Origin: Nakazawaea peltata
Lineage: Eukaryota > Ascomycota > Pichiomycetes > Alaninales > Pachysolenaceae
NCBI GenBank assembly: GCA_001599355.1
Contig: BCGQ01000008.1
Location: 584,861-648,860 of the forward strand
Direction of reading: 5' to 3'
DNA: 64,000 bases
Within the stretch, counting starts at the first letter, position 1. Each line of letters opens with the position of its first letter. This document shows positions 40,925 through 50,677 of this stretch, one piece after another. The notes under the pieces are model-generated. The model was not told the DNA's origin. It searched no databases and saw only the letters and a program-made list of their open reading frames with translations. The position numbers and the translations under genes were made by a program.

Positions 40925-43465
40925 ATGAACCTTTACCGATTGAGTGACGAGAACCAGCGTCTTTTGACGCTCGAGAACTTTTTGGGCGGTCTCACTGTGG
41001 CCGAGTTCATCGACCAACTCAGTAGTGATCACTCTCTTACTGGAGGAGAAGTTAACGCGGTCGACTTCCTTGATCCAAAGCCTTATATTCGTACTTTTGA
41101 ATCGACGTTGAATGAGTTGAGGAAGTTGAACGAGGACTGTGTGAAGAGGAAAGAGAAATTGGAATCAGAGGTGGCCGTACATGAATTGGAACATAGTAAA
41201 AACGTGATCAGCATAGCTTCACATCTGGACAGTTTAAGGTCTCTGTTCCAGAAATTGGATGACAATACGAACGTGGTTTCGAGTGTGATTGGACCTCTTG
41301 GTGATAATTTACAACGTGGAGTTCAGACTAAAGAGAAACTTAATATCACCATGTTCTTAATTAGGTGTTACAATGCGTTCTACAAGACAGGCAAGTGCCC
41401 TGATTTGGAGGAGCTTCGCAATAGTAATAAGCAGGAGAATAAACGTAAATGTGCTAAGCTGGTGTCGCAATTATTGAAACTTTCGGAGAAGTTGGTATCT
41501 GATGATCTCCAAGGATCTTCTCAGACTCATCAATTGGTATTGAAATATCTGGAGACGTTAGAACAGGATTTATTGACTATCTGTGCTGATGCTTACAGAG
41601 ACCAAGACTATGCTCGTTTGAAACAGCATGCTGATATGTTATTCAGTTTCAATGGTGGTTCTAGTGTGATTCAATTGTTTGTCAATAATTCTGAATTGCT
41701 TCAAGATCATCAATCGGTGGATCAACTGCGTATCAGAGCCGATCCAATTTGGCGTCAATTATGTGATGAGTCAATTCACCATTTTGAATGTGATGAAGGT
41801 ACTATTGAGCTCTTTGATTTCATCCGTATGACAATCCGTGGTGAATCTAAACTGATCGTCAAAGTCTTTGAAGACACAACTGCTGTGCTCCAACTGTTTA
41901 TGGAACGTATTTATGCTCAATTGCTTAATTCTCGTGTCCAAGCATTGTTATCCCATGCCTTAACATTGTCAAATTTGTGTTATGTTCGTACTTTGCATAC
42001 TCTTTACGTAAATATTGGTGAATTGACCAAAGATATTAAGGAATTCTTGGTGACCGATGAACTTGACGATGATGGAGAATTGGCTATGATTTTAGATCAG
42101 TCATATTCGGACTTATTTGTATCTTATTTCTCTCAAAATAAGTACTTTGAATATGAGAAAAAATCCTTAGAAGATGTCATTTACTCTACGATAGCCAAAT
42201 TTGATATGCTTAATGAGAGAATAGTCCGTGAACAGAAATTGACAACAAGAATCAAGAATTTCGAGAAATCGGCCAACGCTTCTCTGCTTGATCTGTCATT
42301 AATCACCCCAGTACTGGATTCCTTCCTGCAATCCGAGTCTTGGGGTTCCAACTCCGGATCAGGCTCGACTTCAAATAGACTCAGTGCGCAAATGCTTGAA
42401 AAGAGCAAATTATCGTCTTTGAGTCACTTCATTAACTCACATTTGGAGCGCTCATCCTCGGTGAAGGATCGTCAAAGACAAATGCGCGAAACCGCATTGA
42501 AAGATATGGATCCATCGATGCTGAATAACCGTAATAATACCGAAGCTCAATTGAAATTCTCGAAAATTGAAACTATTTTATTGACCACTTCGGAATGTTT
42601 AGCAAGAGTATTGGAACTTGCTCCATTTAAAGCTCCAGAATACGCCTACGAAATCTTACAAATCATCATCGTGGGTGTAGGTAAATCATATATTGATGTA
42701 GGTTTAGAGGTAGCTTACACAATTGGAACACAACAGGATATTAAACTGTATACATTTGATTTTAGTTACTTGAAAGTGGTGACTTTGACCAACGAGATTC
42801 TCTCGATGTTATCGTCCTTAGTACGGTCGATTATATTGCCATTAACTATCAATTATCCAAATATCAAGCATCAGATCCAAAAGCTTATCAATGCGTATCT
42901 TACCCGATGCGAGGTGGCCTTGACCTTCATTTTAAAAGACACCTTGGTGATGATCTCAAATAAAATCACCTTCACCTTATCAAAACAGCGCAAAAAAGAT
43001 TTCCTCCCAAAAAATGCCGATGAGATCGGTTCCCTGGAGGACACCGAACTGTGTGAAGAAACCTGTAACTTCTTATCGAGTATGTACCACAATATGGTGC
43101 GGATATTGGGGCAGAATAACGAAAATTTGAACCAATTTTTGATCGAGGTGGGTGATATTTTGCTCGCGAAGATATTGGACCATTTGAAGAACTTCCAGAT
43201 CAACGAAGCTGGTGGTCTTATTTTGACGACCGATATTGCACGTTACCAGTCGGTAATTGGAGAATTCAAACTTGAAGAGTTGAACGATAAGTTCAGTGTC
43301 TTGAGAGAGATTGCAAATTTGTTCACTGTGCAACCAGAATTACTCAGTTCGTTAACTAAGGAAGGTAAATTACTGAAATTGAAATCAAGTGTGGTTAGAC
43401 AATTGATTATGAGAAGGTCTGACTACTCTATGAATCAAAGTGAACGGTTTTTGAACGGTATATAA
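40925..43465 (+). CDS. SEC10: Sec10, exocyst subunit
   Basis: 846 residues, mostly alpha-helical. The N-terminal block FLDPKPYIRTFESTLNELRK (about 50-69), a coiled-coil stretch (70-115) and VSSVIGPLGDNLQRG are characteristic. The C-terminal CATCHR-type helical bundles follow, with FLSSMYHNMVRILGQ near 715-730. Sec10 tethers secretory vesicles at the plasma membrane together with Sec15. There is a Ser/Gly-rich loop at about 475-495. The start is ATG 40925, 7 bp after a CGTCGT leader. Confidence 0.93.
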   Translation: MNLYRLSDENQRLLTLENFLGGLTVAEFIDQLSSDHSLTGGEVNAVDFLDPKPYIRTFESTLNELRKLNEDCVKRKEKLESEVAVHELEHSKNVISIASHLDSLRSLFQKLDDNTNVVSSVIGPLGDNLQRGVQTKEKLNITMFLIRCYNAFYKTGKCPDLEELRNSNKQENKRKCAKLVSQLLKLSEKLVSDDLQGSSQTHQLVLKYLETLEQDLLTICADAYRDQDYARLKQHADMLFSFNGGSSVIQLFVNNSELLQDHQSVDQLRIRADPIWRQLCDESIHHFECDEGTIELFDFIRMTIRGESKLIVKVFEDTTAVLQLFMERIYAQLLNSRVQALLSHALTLSNLCYVRTLHTLYVNIGELTKDIKEFLVTDELDDDGELAMILDQSYSDLFVSYFSQNKYFEYEKKSLEDVIYSTIAKFDMLNERIVREQKLTTRIKNFEKSANASLLDLSLITPVLDSFLQSESWGSNSGSGSTSNRLSAQMLEKSKLSSLSHFINSHLERSSSVKDRQRQMRETALKDMDPSMLNNRNNTEAQLKFSKIETILLTTSECLARVLELAPFKAPEYAYEILQIIIVGVGKSYIDVGLEVAYTIGTQQDIKLYTFDFSYLKVVTLTNEILSMLSSLVRSIILPLTINYPNIKHQIQKLINAYLTRCEVALTFILKDTLVMISNKITFTLSKQRKKDFLPKNADEIGSLEDTELCEETCNFLSSMYHNMVRILGQNNENLNQFLIEVGDILLAKILDHLKNFQINEAGGLILTTDIARYQSVIGEFKLEELNDKFSVLREIANLFTVQPELLSSLTKEGKLLKLKSSVVRQLIMRRSDYSMNQSERFLNGI

Positions 43466-43482
43466 CTAGCTAATAAACTTTC

Positions 43483-44943
43483 TTAGATCGTATCGAAGAA
43501 CTTCGTAATCATATACCATGCGGATACTAATAATACAATGACATGAGTGATAAAAGACAGTTTGGATGGAGATGGTGGGATATTCCAGTCCAAGTCTTGA
43601 AGGAATTTGAGAGTAGAGTTGGTGACTTTCTTTGGTTTCAATAATTTGGATTGGTCAACACGACTTACGGGGAGATCGGTGCCTCTTTTAAGTGATAAGA
43701 ATCTTTTCAACCGTGATTCTAAAGTGGAGCATTGTGATGGGAACAAAAGCACTAACAGTAAAGACAGTATCTGGGCTATTATCAAATATAAATATGTACT
43801 GAGACTCGAGGAAGGTGTTGGCATATAACAGATGGAAGTCTCATACGAACCTTTATTCAAGCTGAGCAATTGTATGGCCGGATACTTGATACCAGAAGAA
43901 AGCAGAACTGATTTTATAGTGATCTCTCTGGAACGTTTGTCTTCTCCATTTCCTTTGTAAGTATGAGTTACATCGCAATAATCATGGTCGTCTCCACTCA
44001 AAATGAGAACCGGTTGGATCACTTGGAGTAAATTTTGTGAAAGCTCATATTCCAATACGGTTTGATATTGTTTCCCCTTCATCACAGGGAACTTTTTCTT
44101 GGATTCTCTGAGGGGACCACACTCTTGTTTGTCATTGAAACGGAATAATGGGACATGGGTGAGTAAAATGGTTGGATAATTCTTTATTTCATGATTTGGA
44201 GATGCAAGAGATTCGAGAAATTCCATAGGCAGTAGACTAACTCTGGGATCTTTAGATGAAAGTGAGACCGTGTCCAACATTATCACGGCAAATCCCCCCA
44301 TTATATGATATTTGTTTGTCTCTCCAAAGAAGGAGGTGAACCGGTTATATCTGGTGATATTGATATCATTTCCGAACCCAATATCATGATTCCCTGGGAT
44401 TGACATATCAATTTTGGTATCTGGGAACCTAGGGAACACCTCATTGAATCTCTGATATTCTTCTACCCATTGCTCATCGTCTTCCCATTCACGACCGCCA
44501 TCGAACAAATCGCCTAAAAACAAAATGGCATCAGGTTTCAATACATTCTTCTGATATATATAGTTGCGATGAAGGTAATTGTCGGTGAATTTCTTAGCAA
44601 AGTAGTTGATGAGCCCCGGACGTCCAGGGTAAGAATAGTCATCTACTAATTGAGGGTCCGCTATAACCGAGACATGGTAAGCATTGTCATCCTGCCAGTC
44701 ACAAGATCCAATGGTAGAGCGGACGGTCCATCTTTCATGGTATATCAAGACGAAAATCCAGCATCCCAAGCACAGAAGCATGTGATAAATTCTGAACTGT
44801 TTAATCGATTCGAGCAGACCGAACTTGATCTGAGTCCTTGGAGTTAAAAGCTTGCCATTCTTAGGATTTTCATCAATGTCGTGTGTATTCACTGGTAACG
44901 AGGAGTCTCTATCGACATTGACTCTTCGTGTAAGGTTGTCCAT
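43483..44943 (-). CDS. CDC1: Cdc1 metallophosphoesterase
   Basis: 486 residues from the ATG at 44943. A transmembrane segment at about 52-68 is followed by the calcineurin-like phosphoesterase motifs ADPQLVDD, FLGDLFDGGREW, IPGNHDIGFG, LLTHVPLFR and SGDDHDYC, then a second hydrophobic region (about 385-405). Cdc1 is a Mn-dependent ER/Golgi enzyme that removes ethanolamine phosphate from the first mannose of GPI anchors. All metal ligands are visible. It converges with SEC10, with 17 bp between stops. Confidence 0.95.
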   Translation of the reverse strand: MDNLTRRVNVDRDSSLPVNTHDIDENPKNGKLLTPRTQIKFGLLESIKQFRIYHMLLCLGCWIFVLIYHERWTVRSTIGSCDWQDDNAYHVSVIADPQLVDDYSYPGRPGLINYFAKKFTDNYLHRNYIYQKNVLKPDAILFLGDLFDGGREWEDDEQWVEEYQRFNEVFPRFPDTKIDMSIPGNHDIGFGNDINITRYNRFTSFFGETNKYHIMGGFAVIMLDTVSLSSKDPRVSLLPMEFLESLASPNHEIKNYPTILLTHVPLFRFNDKQECGPLRESKKKFPVMKGKQYQTVLEYELSQNLLQVIQPVLILSGDDHDYCDVTHTYKGNGEDKRSREITIKSVLLSSGIKYPAIQLLSLNKGSYETSICYMPTPSSSLSTYLYLIIAQILSLLLVLLFPSQCSTLESRLKRFLSLKRGTDLPVSRVDQSKLLKPKKVTNSTLKFLQDLDWNIPPSPSKLSFITHVIVLLVSAWYMITKFFDTI

Positions 44944-45319
44944 CACTAAATGAGGCTGATTGATGTCGTGTCTACCTGGTGACCCTTAGTTTGAGACTGG
45001 TCTCTGCCTTTTTTCTCTGCCTATTTTCCCTGCGCTCGTAGCGCTTCCCTTCGGGAGCCAGTTGGGTTTGTTTGTTTTGAATTCGAGCAAAGAGTGCGCG
45101 GCGGGAGGGCAAGATCTGGGGCAAGAGGGGCAAAGACGGAGCAAAGACTACGCAAAAGTTAGGCATGCCCCGTTGGAGTGAGCGGCTGGACAGGCCGAGG
45201 TCCCTGAGAATTTGGGCGGAGACCTGGGCGGAGGTTAGGGCGGAGACAAAAGAGGTGGGGTGAAGAGAGACGTTCACCGAAGCAACTGGACTTCTTCACA
45301 TCAACGTGACACCACTAAC
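44944..45319. promoter_or_regulatory. divergent CDC1/SAS4-like promoter region
   Basis: 376 bp, unusually G/C- and purine-rich on the + strand between 45040 and 45250. It contains the 3 x 12-bp GGGCGGAG repeat described separately. No TATA box is obvious. Confidence 0.5.
45214..45249. repeat. 3 x 12-bp direct repeat with GGGCGGAG core
   Basis: GGGCGGAG occurs at 45214, 45226 and 45238, in exact 12-bp register with variable 4-bp tails. It lies about 70-105 bp upstream of the SAS4-like start codon and could be a multi-copy binding site. Confidence 0.8.
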
Positions 45320-46270
45320 ATGAGCTCAGAGACTAATGGAGACTCTAACGGAGTACTGGGCCGTGTTTTGAGGAACGTCGACAGCAATCTTCATACAACT
45401 TTGCTAGATTCGACTCCTCTGAAAGACCTTTTTGATTTTGATCCATATTTAGAAGAGAAGATCCCGGTGGAATTGCCCATCTATGTCTCTACTAGTCGAT
45501 CTACAGAGGTTGACTATGATCAATATTTGCATAAGAACAAAGATTTACTTGTCGATAGGACGATTTTAGACCTGGTGCCCACGGTAGTTGATCTCAGAAC
45601 AACAGATCCGACCGTTGAGACCCCCGATAACTCCAAAAGGCGAAAGTTACAGAGACGTCAGAAGTCATCTCGACAACCTGCTGATCCGAAAGCTGACCCA
45701 TTGAAGGATGATCTTTACTATAATTTCCATAGCAGAATGGAGAAAGAGGAAAGGAAGATGTCCAATTTAGATAAGAACTCGATGCTGAGCGAATTTGCCA
45801 AATTGGAGGAACAACTACAACTTTTGAACGTGGAGAAATATCGAGGCATAGTTCGAGCAATCCAAGAACAATATGCCAACGTAGAAGAAGGGACTATCAT
45901 AGTATCAGATTCATTGCATTCCCTCCTAACAAACCCATACGATGATATCTCGAGAAAACTCCAAACAATCACCAAAATAAATAATGCACGTGACTACAAT
46001 GAGCTCAAATTGAAATATCGACTTACGATCAAGGAACTAGTTGATTTCTGTAACAAACATGTCAAGTTGAAGAAGAAGGAGTTAGAGTTGAAGAATGTCG
46101 TGTACGATGATAGTGACGAAGAGGAGGATCTGGAGATGACGGTGGAAGAGTTAAGAGCCAAAAGATTAAAAAGAAGAACAGAATTGTACGGGCCTACAAT
46201 GAAGATCATATTTTATGACTGTATTTTATATATAGATCCAATCAACAAGCTGAGGATCGAGTGTTTCTAA
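45320..46270 (+). CDS. SAS4-like chromatin protein (tentative)
   Basis: 316 residues from the ATG at 45320. The centre has a basic patch (KRRKLQRRQKSSR, about 106-118), then a charged helical segment DDLYYNFHSRMEKEERKMSNLDK followed by a coiled coil to about residue 185. The FHxRMExEERxxxNxEK pattern is that of the core of Sas4, the scaffold of the SAS histone acetyltransferase complex. The C-terminal part has an acidic DSDEEEDLE stretch and ends with a YGPTMKIIF...DPINKLRIE block. The identity rests on one motif, so no symbol is given. Confidence 0.75.
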   Translation: MSSETNGDSNGVLGRVLRNVDSNLHTTLLDSTPLKDLFDFDPYLEEKIPVELPIYVSTSRSTEVDYDQYLHKNKDLLVDRTILDLVPTVVDLRTTDPTVETPDNSKRRKLQRRQKSSRQPADPKADPLKDDLYYNFHSRMEKEERKMSNLDKNSMLSEFAKLEEQLQLLNVEKYRGIVRAIQEQYANVEEGTIIVSDSLHSLLTNPYDDISRKLQTITKINNARDYNELKLKYRLTIKELVDFCNKHVKLKKKELELKNVVYDDSDEEEDLEMTVEELRAKRLKRRTELYGPTMKIIFYDCILYIDPINKLRIECF

Positions 46271-46282
46271 TATACAAGGAAT

Positions 46283-47066
46283 TCATACTTCTCCTAGTTT
46301 AGTATGTGTTTTAGATTGCCATTTGATTGTAATGTCTTGTAGTTCATGTTTTGTACTGTAGTTGAAATATGCAAAGGCACAGACCAAGCAGAGTTGTGAT
46401 AACGAAAGCCATGAGTTGTAGTAGTTATGGTACTGATCTTGCATTGAGGATTTGTACACACAATTCAACATTACCAATGTCGATATTATGGTGAATATCA
46501 TCAATTGTAGTCTGGATTTATTAATAACATTTTGTTTCCTATCTTTAGCATGGAATCTAATCAAATGGAATTGTAAGAAGTTGAACACTAGGGCAAATAC
46601 AATGAACAGTTTGTTATATGAGTTGGCATCGTCACGAATTGGGATCATATTTGCCATTACAAACGAGGAATCCATCTTGAACACCATAAAACTCCAATAG
46701 AACCGCTGGTACCTGCTAGGACTCAGTTGACGTATTACCATAGCAATTATTAAGACATGTGTTAAGATGAATGATGATGAATAGATGGCAAAGGTCAATT
46801 TATAGAGCGAATTGAATGGATATTGTGTACTGATCAGAAGAGCAAACTGGAATGGGAACCATTCATCCACATTATCCTTCAATTTGTACCCATTTGTAAC
46901 CGCGTTTAACGCGACTAATGCCATGAGCGATCCATGGATCAAATACCCGGCCCTTGGTAGCACCAGTAACGAAATTGACTAAAATTATGTCAGTATATTG
47001 CTGAATTAGGCCATCTTAACTACTTCAACTTACTTTTATCTCTCGTTTAGGTCTCCAATGGCTCAT
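46283..47066 (-). CDS. multi-pass membrane protein (two exons), unrecognised
   Basis: Exons 47066-47034 and 46978-46283; 242 residues after splicing. Exon 1 encodes MSHWRPKREIK. Exon 2 continues directly in frame with SISL and a hydrophobic helix, followed by four or five more membrane segments (SSFILTHVLIIAMVI; LFIVFALVFNFLQFHLI; LMIFTIISTLVMLNCVY; SLSQLCLVCAFAYFNY). There is no ATG for the exon 2 frame upstream of these helices, so the intron is needed. The size and helix count recall the FRAG1/PGAP2/DRAM superfamily, but I see no decisive motif. Converges with the SAS4-like gene, 12 bp between stops. Confidence 0.7.
46979..47033 (-). other. spliceosomal intron, 55 nt
   Basis: Donor GTAAGT, branch-like TACTGAC close to the acceptor, and TTTTAG acceptor. 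It is phase 0 and introduces an in-frame stop (GTA AGT TGA) if unspliced. The branch point differs by one base from TACTAAC. Confidence 0.75.
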
Positions 47067-47131
47067 CTTGCCTCCTGTTCTATCCGTATTTTATTCACTA
47101 TACACGTTTTTTCTAAGTAAATCGAGGAAAA

Positions 47132-48272
47132 TTAATTTTTTAGGAGCTCACGCAGGGGTTCTTGGTTGAGTTCAATTTTGATTTTGACGTCATCGATGGA
47201 GGTGGAGGTGGATGTGGATGTGGTAGCGGAGGTGACCGAAGAGGTGGTGGATGTGATAGTCGTAGAGGTGGTTGTAGTCACACCCTTAATATTCAACCCA
47301 TTATTCAAATCCCTCAAATCTGCTGCAAATAACACAGAATGTGCCCACCCTGCATAACTCCCCCAAAGTTTCTGGAAAAATATCCGAATCTCATCGTAGA
47401 GCTGTTTATTTAATGTCTTAGTGGTGCTCTTAAATTTATAGTCACGTCTAGCAAAATTGAACACATGAGTGTCTACCGGGACTACTTCTGATTTATCGAG
47501 ACTCATTAAGCAAACACAGTCGGCTACTTTAGGACCCACACCTTGGAATTTTATCAAAGTATTAAAACAGTCCTCATATGACAATTCTCGTAATTTGATG
47601 AGATCCACTTTAGACTCAAGTACAAGTTGAGAAGTTTTAGGAATATACTTGGCACGATACCCGAATCCCAAATTTCTGAGTTCTTGTTCAATATTACTTC
47701 CTGCTAACATTTCTGGCCGGGGGAATGTATAGTAGTCAATACCGTCATGAGATAGCAAATAAGTTCCATACTGTTCACAAAGACTATCACACATTTTCGA
47801 AATTCTCTTGACATTGTTATTTTGACTACAAATGAAAGAAATCAAGTTTTCCCATGGATCTTGACGTAACATCCGGATCCCTTTGAATCCTGAACCTGAC
47901 TTTTTGATGAAATTTTTATCTTTGGAGGACCAGTGAGAATATAAATCCAGCAAATTCACATTTAATTGGAAGTAGTCTCTGATGAGATCTTCGGTATCTA
48001 TTTGTGGTTTTTTTGAAGGAGAAAGAGATGAGTAATATAAATACTCGTTATCCTGTTTCAAGAATATGACTCTGTTGAATAAGGAGCATGACCAGGTGTC
48101 GTTCACCTGTTTCCATCTGAACAGTTGGCCACATCTGAGCACCTTATGAAGTGCAAGTTCCTGAAAATATTGTTAGTAACTGTATAGACTCTCTACTTTA
48201 TAGTTGTATACTCACTCTTGGGTCTATCAGGATCTTATTCCACACTAATTTCGACATCTTTTTATTGTCCAT
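47132..48272 (-). CDS. OGG1: Ogg1, 8-oxoguanine DNA glycosylase (two exons)
   Basis: Exons 48272-48216 and 48160-47132; 361 residues. Exon 1 supplies MDNKKMSKLVWNKI-x-IDPR, and exon 2 begins ELALHKVLRCGQ-x-FRW, completing the family's N-terminal domain. The HhH-GPD part has GVGPKVADCVCL with the Schiff-base Lys230 and VPVDTHV with Asp249; DPWENLISFICSQNNN and GFGYRAKYI are also diagnostic. The CGQ-x-FRW residue is Ser or Ala in relatives and is CTG here (48122-48124). The C-terminal about 50 residues are a Thr/Ser repeat over a GTGGAT-rich tract (47200-47280), unlike the basic tails of most Ogg1 proteins. Confidence 0.94.
48161..48215 (-). other. spliceosomal intron in OGG1
   Basis: 55 nt with donor GTGAGT, branch point TACTAAC, acceptor TTTTCAG, phase 0. 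Removing it joins the conserved DPRELALHKVLRCGQ segment. Confidence 0.92.
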
Positions 48273-48728
48273 CTATAGATTTGATCTAAACTGAAAAATC
48301 TATAAAAGTTAACTAAGTGAATTTTCTTCACGCGCGATTACGCGCTCGATCTAATTACATTTCCTAATACAGAAATAGCAATATCGAAGTACCTAATCTA
48401 GTATTTCCTCTTTTAGTAGTCATAATTACTCCGTGTGATCATCTTTTATCGTAATTTTGCGGGTGCGCACATCCATTTCCAACCAATCACAATTGATCAT
48501 TATGTAATGGCTAGTGATTCCCGCGCCAGATGCTATTTTCCCCATACAAAATTCCTCCTTTTGCCCTTGTTAGTCGCAAGCGGGGCCGAAGCAATTTGAT
48601 GAGTGAGGATTTTGTATGACGGGTAATATTTGTTCTTGAGATTGTGACTATTTTTTTTATTTATTCTTAAGATAAAGAGTTGAATCGATTGACCTCAGCT
48701 TTATTTATTATTTATTAGCATTAACAAG
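48273..48728. promoter_or_regulatory. divergent OGG1/SDH4 promoter with CCAAT box
   Basis: 456 bp between OGG1 and SDH4. CCAAT at 48483-48487 (in CCAACCAATCAC), about 245 bp before SDH4, fits HAP-complex control of a respiratory-chain gene. There are A/T-rich stretches near 48290-48400 and 48640-48720. Site function is inferred from family regulation. Confidence 0.5.
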
Positions 48729-49229
48729 ATGTCTTTAATTTTGAACACTTTGGGACGCAGAAGCTTGCTCAAGTCTTCCAGCTTGGTCTCCCCTTTGCAA
48801 ACTAGATCTGCTATTGGTCTTCATAGATATATCCATTTGATTCCTCAACCTCCAGGATATATTGTTGGAACAGTTAACGATGCATATGTGCCACCTCCAG
48901 CTACTAAGAGTCATGGTTCTTATCACTGGACTGGTGAGAAGATTGTCACCATTGCCATGGTCCCATTGACCATCCTTCCATTGGTTACTGGTAACGCCCT
49001 GGGTGTAGTCGATGGATTATTGAGTTCATTGTTAATCGTACATGGTCATGCTGGTTTCCAAAGTTGTATTATTGATTATATTCCAAAGAGAGTCTACGGC
49101 TTCTACCATGATTTGGCCATGTATGTTTTGACTTTTGGTTCTCTTGTCAGTGCATACGGTGTCTACCAAATTGAGACTAAGGAAGAGGGTGGTATTACCG
49201 GCTTTGTTAAGAAGTTGTTCAAGGCTTAA
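48729..49229 (+). CDS. SDH4: Sdh4, succinate dehydrogenase membrane anchor
   Basis: 166 residues. Basic mitochondrial presequence (1-30, LGRRSLLKSSSLVSPLQTR), then the CybS-type anchor: SYHWTGEKIVTIAMVPLTILP, a second helix with LLIVHGHAGFQSCIIDYIPKRV, and a third with AMYVLTFGSLVSAYGVYQIETKEEGG. The HGHxGFQSCIIDYI and IETKEEGG motifs are typical of Sdh4; its paralogue Tim18 differs in the helix 2 region. It anchors complex II to the inner membrane and contributes to the ubiquinone site. Confidence 0.93.
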   Translation: MSLILNTLGRRSLLKSSSLVSPLQTRSAIGLHRYIHLIPQPPGYIVGTVNDAYVPPPATKSHGSYHWTGEKIVTIAMVPLTILPLVTGNALGVVDGLLSSLLIVHGHAGFQSCIIDYIPKRVYGFYHDLAMYVLTFGSLVSAYGVYQIETKEEGGITGFVKKLFKA

Positions 49230-49435
49230 GTTCCTATGATCACTCGATAATGCTGCACATAATTTCTTATAATATTCAATCAATAGATTACTTAGTACAA
49301 TGCGATGTAGGTTATTTATTCGTTAAGATATGCTTATTCATAATTTGTGTGTCATTTTCTGGGAGTTGTTATGGGAGTTACTCTGGAGGTTACTCTGGTA
49401 TTTAATCTGGCAGCTACTCAGACTGTCTCTCATAA

Positions 49436-50176
49436 TCACTCTGTCACTTTCCGTTTCCTCGAGTTCTGATTTGAAGAGATCGGAAATTCAACTTTAGGTT
49501 CTAATTCTCGTAACATTTGGCTCATCCGTTCCATATTAAGCTTCACTAACTTATCCACAGTATATTTATCACTCAATTTGGTGGTTTCCACCTCATTATT
49601 ATCGTGATATTGAAGCTCCGCGATCAGTTTCCCCAATCTACGCTCCTTGAAATTTAGTAATTTATCCAGTAAGTCATCTCTCGTAGTGTATTCTCCATTC
49701 TTTAACAAGTGAATCTCTTTAGATGGATCTACTACAATACACCTATTACTTTTCCAGTTGGTCACATGTAAGTTTCTCTCGAAAGAATCAAGCTTTATTG
49801 CCAACAGGTTGTCATTAGTCATTTTCATAAGTAAACTCTCCAACTTAAGATCATCACCAGCTATCCCAGGGAAACTCTCTAAGATAGTATCATAGCTGAA
49901 GATGACAGTCTTCATTTCTCGTATCATGCAAATTATGGACATTTGGATCACCTTTAATAGCAGTGATTCTGATAAGTCGACAAATTGGTCTCTGTTCAGG
50001 TGATAGTATTGATATATGTTCCCTGTATAATAGCAATAGATCTCTAACGTGTTTCGGACTCTGAAGTCATCTAATAGGAGGGGGCAATTTCTTTGAATAT
50101 GCTTGGATATCAGGCCATAATTGGTGATATCCATTGCCTCTAGGGCATTGTATAAGTATGACTCTCCTTCATTCAT
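49436..50176 (-). CDS. PCI-domain-like protein, possible COP9 signalosome subunit
   Basis: 246 residues, mostly helical. The segment SYDTILESFPGIAGDDLKLESLLMKMTNDNLLAIKLDSFERNLHV (about 94-138) has the winged-helix layout of PCI proteins and resembles the Csn7/Csn9 type. The rest is charged, with a basic tail SRKRKV that may be a nuclear localisation signal. No ubiquitous Csn7 motif is complete. Both flanking intergenic regions carry degenerate short repeats. I treat the gene as real and the function as a guess. Confidence 0.65.
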   Translation of the reverse strand: MNEGESYLYNALEAMDITNYGLISKHIQRNCPLLLDDFRVRNTLEIYCYYTGNIYQYYHLNRDQFVDLSESLLLKVIQMSIICMIREMKTVIFSYDTILESFPGIAGDDLKLESLLMKMTNDNLLAIKLDSFERNLHVTNWKSNRCIVVDPSKEIHLLKNGEYTTRDDLLDKLLNFKERRLGKLIAELQYHDNNEVETTKLSDKYTVDKLVKLNMERMSQMLRELEPKVEFPISSNQNSRKRKVTE

Positions 50177-50224
50177 GATATGATTGAGGAGGAGTTGAGG
50201 TGATTGATGTGGATGAGTGTGGAG

Positions 50225-50510
50225 TATGGTAGGGAAATAGTAGGGAAAACTACTATGAAAACTAGCTATGAAATTTACTATGGAAAATTAGTAGGGAAAG
50301 TTATAAGGAAAATTTACTATGGAGAATTACTAGGGAAATTTACTAGGGAAATTAACTAGGGAAATGTAGTAGGAAAAACCATTACGAAAAATCACTACTG
50401 AAATTCACTAAGGAAATTCACTAAGGAAATTCACTAAGGAAATTCACTAAGGAAATTCACTAAGGAAATTCACTAAGGAAATTTACTAGGGAAAATCAAC
50501 TAAGAAAATC
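50225..50510. repeat. degenerate 13-bp tandem array (GGAAATTCACTAA)
   Basis: About 285 bp of AT-rich, degenerate repeats between the PCI-like gene and NGG1. The right part (about 50399-50482) holds six nearly identical 13-bp units (aaattcactaagg). The left part has diverged units with the theme GGGAAA-TTTACTA. It has the look of a minisatellite that is homogenising at one end. Confidence 0.85.
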
Positions 50511-50677
50511 GAAATCAAAAGGGGTCATATAGAAATTATACAAGCCCTACAGACCCACTATAAGGCTACCCTCTAGTCCTATACTATAAACACATACCCC
50601 CGACCCAGTACACCACACCCGTCTACAATCCACTCTAAATTACCAATTACTTATACATACTTTTATACACATCAAAA

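Noticed and set aside
50399-50482. CRISPR-like array
   Set aside because: Units are head-to-tail without spacers, in a eukaryotic genome; it is a minisatellite.
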